Position numbers and translations under genes: made by a program. Source: Sulfurospirillum sp. (GTDB lineage: Bacteria; Campylobacterota; Campylobacteria; Campylobacterales; Sulfurospirillaceae). Taken from it: DNA of 44,062 nucleotides. Each line of letters begins with the position of its first letter. Position 1 is the first letter of the stretch. The notes under the pieces are model-generated. The model saw only the letters and a list, made by a program, of their open reading frames with translations, was not told the DNA's origin and did not search any database. This document shows positions 42,549 to 44,062 of the stretch, piece by piece. Location of the stretch: assembly GCA_016735235.1 (NCBI GenBank), contig JAERRW010000071.1, positions 1-44,062 on the forward strand, written 5' to 3'.

Positions 42549-42577
42549 TTGACATAGTTTTTATATTATTATAGAAT
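42549..42577 (+). promoter_or_regulatory. Candidate sigma-70 promoter (TTGACA-17 nt-TAGAAT) for the toxin-antitoxin operon
   Basis: Near-consensus -35 and -10 boxes with 17-nt spacing, about 28 nt before the antitoxin ATG; ATAC-T-GTAT inverted repeat overlaps the -10. Confidence 0.5.
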
Positions 42578-42605
42578 ACTGTATTATAAAATACAAGGGT
42601 ACAAA

Positions 42606-42833
42606 ATGACAGTTACAGTAAGGTTAGATAAGCCATTAGAACAAAAGTTAGATATGCTTGTGAAAACTCTTCATAAAAAAAAGAGTGATATTATAAGAGA
42701 AGCTATTGAAATTTATGCAAAAAATGTTCATGAGCACAGGCAAACAAAAATGCTAAACGCAGTAAGAAAGGTAAAAATAGCAGATAAGCTAGAATCAGAC
42801 TTGTTGAGCGGAACACTAGATGACGGTTTATAA
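42606..42833 (+). CDS. Ribbon-helix-helix (CopG/MazE-like) antitoxin
   Basis: MTVTVRLDKPLEQKLDMLVKTLHKKKSDIIREAIEIYAKN, RHH fold signature. Confidence 0.85.
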   Translation: MTVTVRLDKPLEQKLDMLVKTLHKKKSDIIREAIEIYAKNVHEHRQTKMLNAVRKVKIADKLESDLLSGTLDDGL

Positions 42834-43161
42834 AGCAGAGATCTGGCTAGCAAATTTAAATCCAATTAAAAAATCCAATGAAGTTGGAAAGATAAGACCA
42901 GTGTTGATTTTTCAAAACAATGACTTAAATGAAAGTAGCTACCCAACAACCATGGTAATACCACTAACAACAGTACTTATAGATAATGCTGAACCGCTTA
43001 GACTAAGAGTTTTAAAAAAAGAAAATCTGAAAAAAGATTCAGATCTGTTACTAACTCAAATAAGAGCCATAGACAACAGTAGATTCATAGAAAAACTGAC
43101 AACCCTAAAAGAAGAAGAGATACTTAAAGTAAAAAGTCTACTAGATGAGGTTATGCATTAA
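42820..43161 (+). CDS. MazF/PemK-family toxin endoribonuclease
   Basis: AEIWLANLNPIKKSNEVGKIRPVLIFQNNDLNESSYPTTMVIPLTT; overlaps the antitoxin by 14 nt. Confidence 0.88.
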   Translation: MTVYKAEIWLANLNPIKKSNEVGKIRPVLIFQNNDLNESSYPTTMVIPLTTVLIDNAEPLRLRVLKKENLKKDSDLLLTQIRAIDNSRFIEKLTTLKEEEILKVKSLLDEVMH

Positions 43162-43296
43162 AAATACTATTTGTTATCTGTTTGCTTTATAAATGTAACA
43201 TTATACTATTTATTCTGTTTTTATAGAGCTATTTTAATTGAAATTAAAAAAATATTGTGATATGCTTACCCATATTTAAATTTTTAAGGAGATTAT

Positions 43297-44062
43297 ATGA
43301 AATTAGCTAAACTTAGCTTGGCGGCAATTATGACATTTGGTGCAATTAGTGTTGTAAATGCACAACCACTTGAAGAGGCTTTTAAAGATGTAGAGTTTAC
43401 AGGTTTTTTAAGATACAGAAATGATCAAAGAGATGTTGATGGCCACAGTGTGAATGTTAAGGATAGTCCTACCATAAATCAGAATGATTGGGATTTTATG
43501 TCAAAGTTCTCATCTCCAGTAGGCGATAATTTTAAAGTAGTTACAGTATTTGCTTCATCTTCAGGTGGTACTAAGGGTGAGAATCAAACTGGTAACTCAA
43601 ATACAGAGCTAAAAGTAGATTTAAGAAAAGCATTTTTAGCATATGGAAAAGATGACTTAACAGTAGAAGCTGGTCAAATGGCAATTGGGCATCCAATTTT
43701 TGATAATGCATTTAATGGTAACAAAGGAAATGGAGTTATAGGTAAATATGCTATTGGTCAAGTAACTTTAGCTAGTTCTTACTTTGCGGGAGCGAATGTT
43801 TGGGATGTTGGAGATGCTAGTTCTGCATATGATGATAATAATGTTTGTGAAGGCTTTTGTAATAAAGATGAAGGTTCAATTACAACTGCTGCAATTACCG
43901 GTTCTTTTAGTGATCTTGAGGGTCAATTTTGGTATGCAAAAATACAAGACTACATAGAAGCTCAATACTTTGCTCAAGCAGATGCAAAAGTGGCTATGTT
44001 TAATGCGACTGCACAGTTTATAAATACAACACTAGACGATAATAAAGCTAGTGATGCTTATA
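43297..44062 (+). CDS. Partial Campylobacterota major outer membrane porin-like protein
   Basis: Own translation: MKLAKLSLAAIMTFGAISVVNAQPLEEAFKDVEFTGFLRYRNDQRD..., signal peptide and porin beta-strand pattern; runs off the window end. Confidence 0.75.
   Translation, partial: MKLAKLSLAAIMTFGAISVVNAQPLEEAFKDVEFTGFLRYRNDQRDVDGHSVNVKDSPTINQNDWDFMSKFSSPVGDNFKVVTVFASSSGGTKGENQTGNSNTELKVDLRKAFLAYGKDDLTVEAGQMAIGHPIFDNAFNGNKGNGVIGKYAIGQVTLASSYFAGANVWDVGDASSAYDDNNVCEGFCNKDEGSITTAAITGSFSDLEGQFWYAKIQDYIEAQYFAQADAKVAMFNATAQFINTTLDDNKASDAY

Overview
AT-rich, gene-dense chromosomal window from a Campylobacterota-like bacterium; the gene content and order look Sulfurimonas-like, judged by eye without a search. 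It holds about 46 protein genes, one tRNA and no rRNA or CRISPR. Most of it is housekeeping: ftsE/ftsX and a partial envC-like gene, trmB, an RluA/RluD-type pseudouridine synthase, rodA, psd, two DEAD-box helicases, lptF/G-type permease, pilD, uppS, coaBC, glmU, a PomA/PomB-like stator pair, fliP, an amino-acid ABC permease plus binding protein, malic enzyme, gltX, aguA, rsfS, nadD, gapA-pgk-tpiA-fabI, nusA, miaB, tilS and rimO. Accessory content is a HpaII-type restriction endonuclease beside a C-terminally truncated cytosine methyltransferase, a MazEF/PemIK-like toxin-antitoxin pair, and a PilM/N/O-like (or competence cts-like) triad. The most unusual signal is that the palindrome TACATGTA occurs 19 times by hand count, about 2 expected from composition. 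All copies lie inside genes and all three reading frames are used, which suggests selection on the DNA rather than the protein. No clearly novel multi-gene system could be shown from sequence alone.
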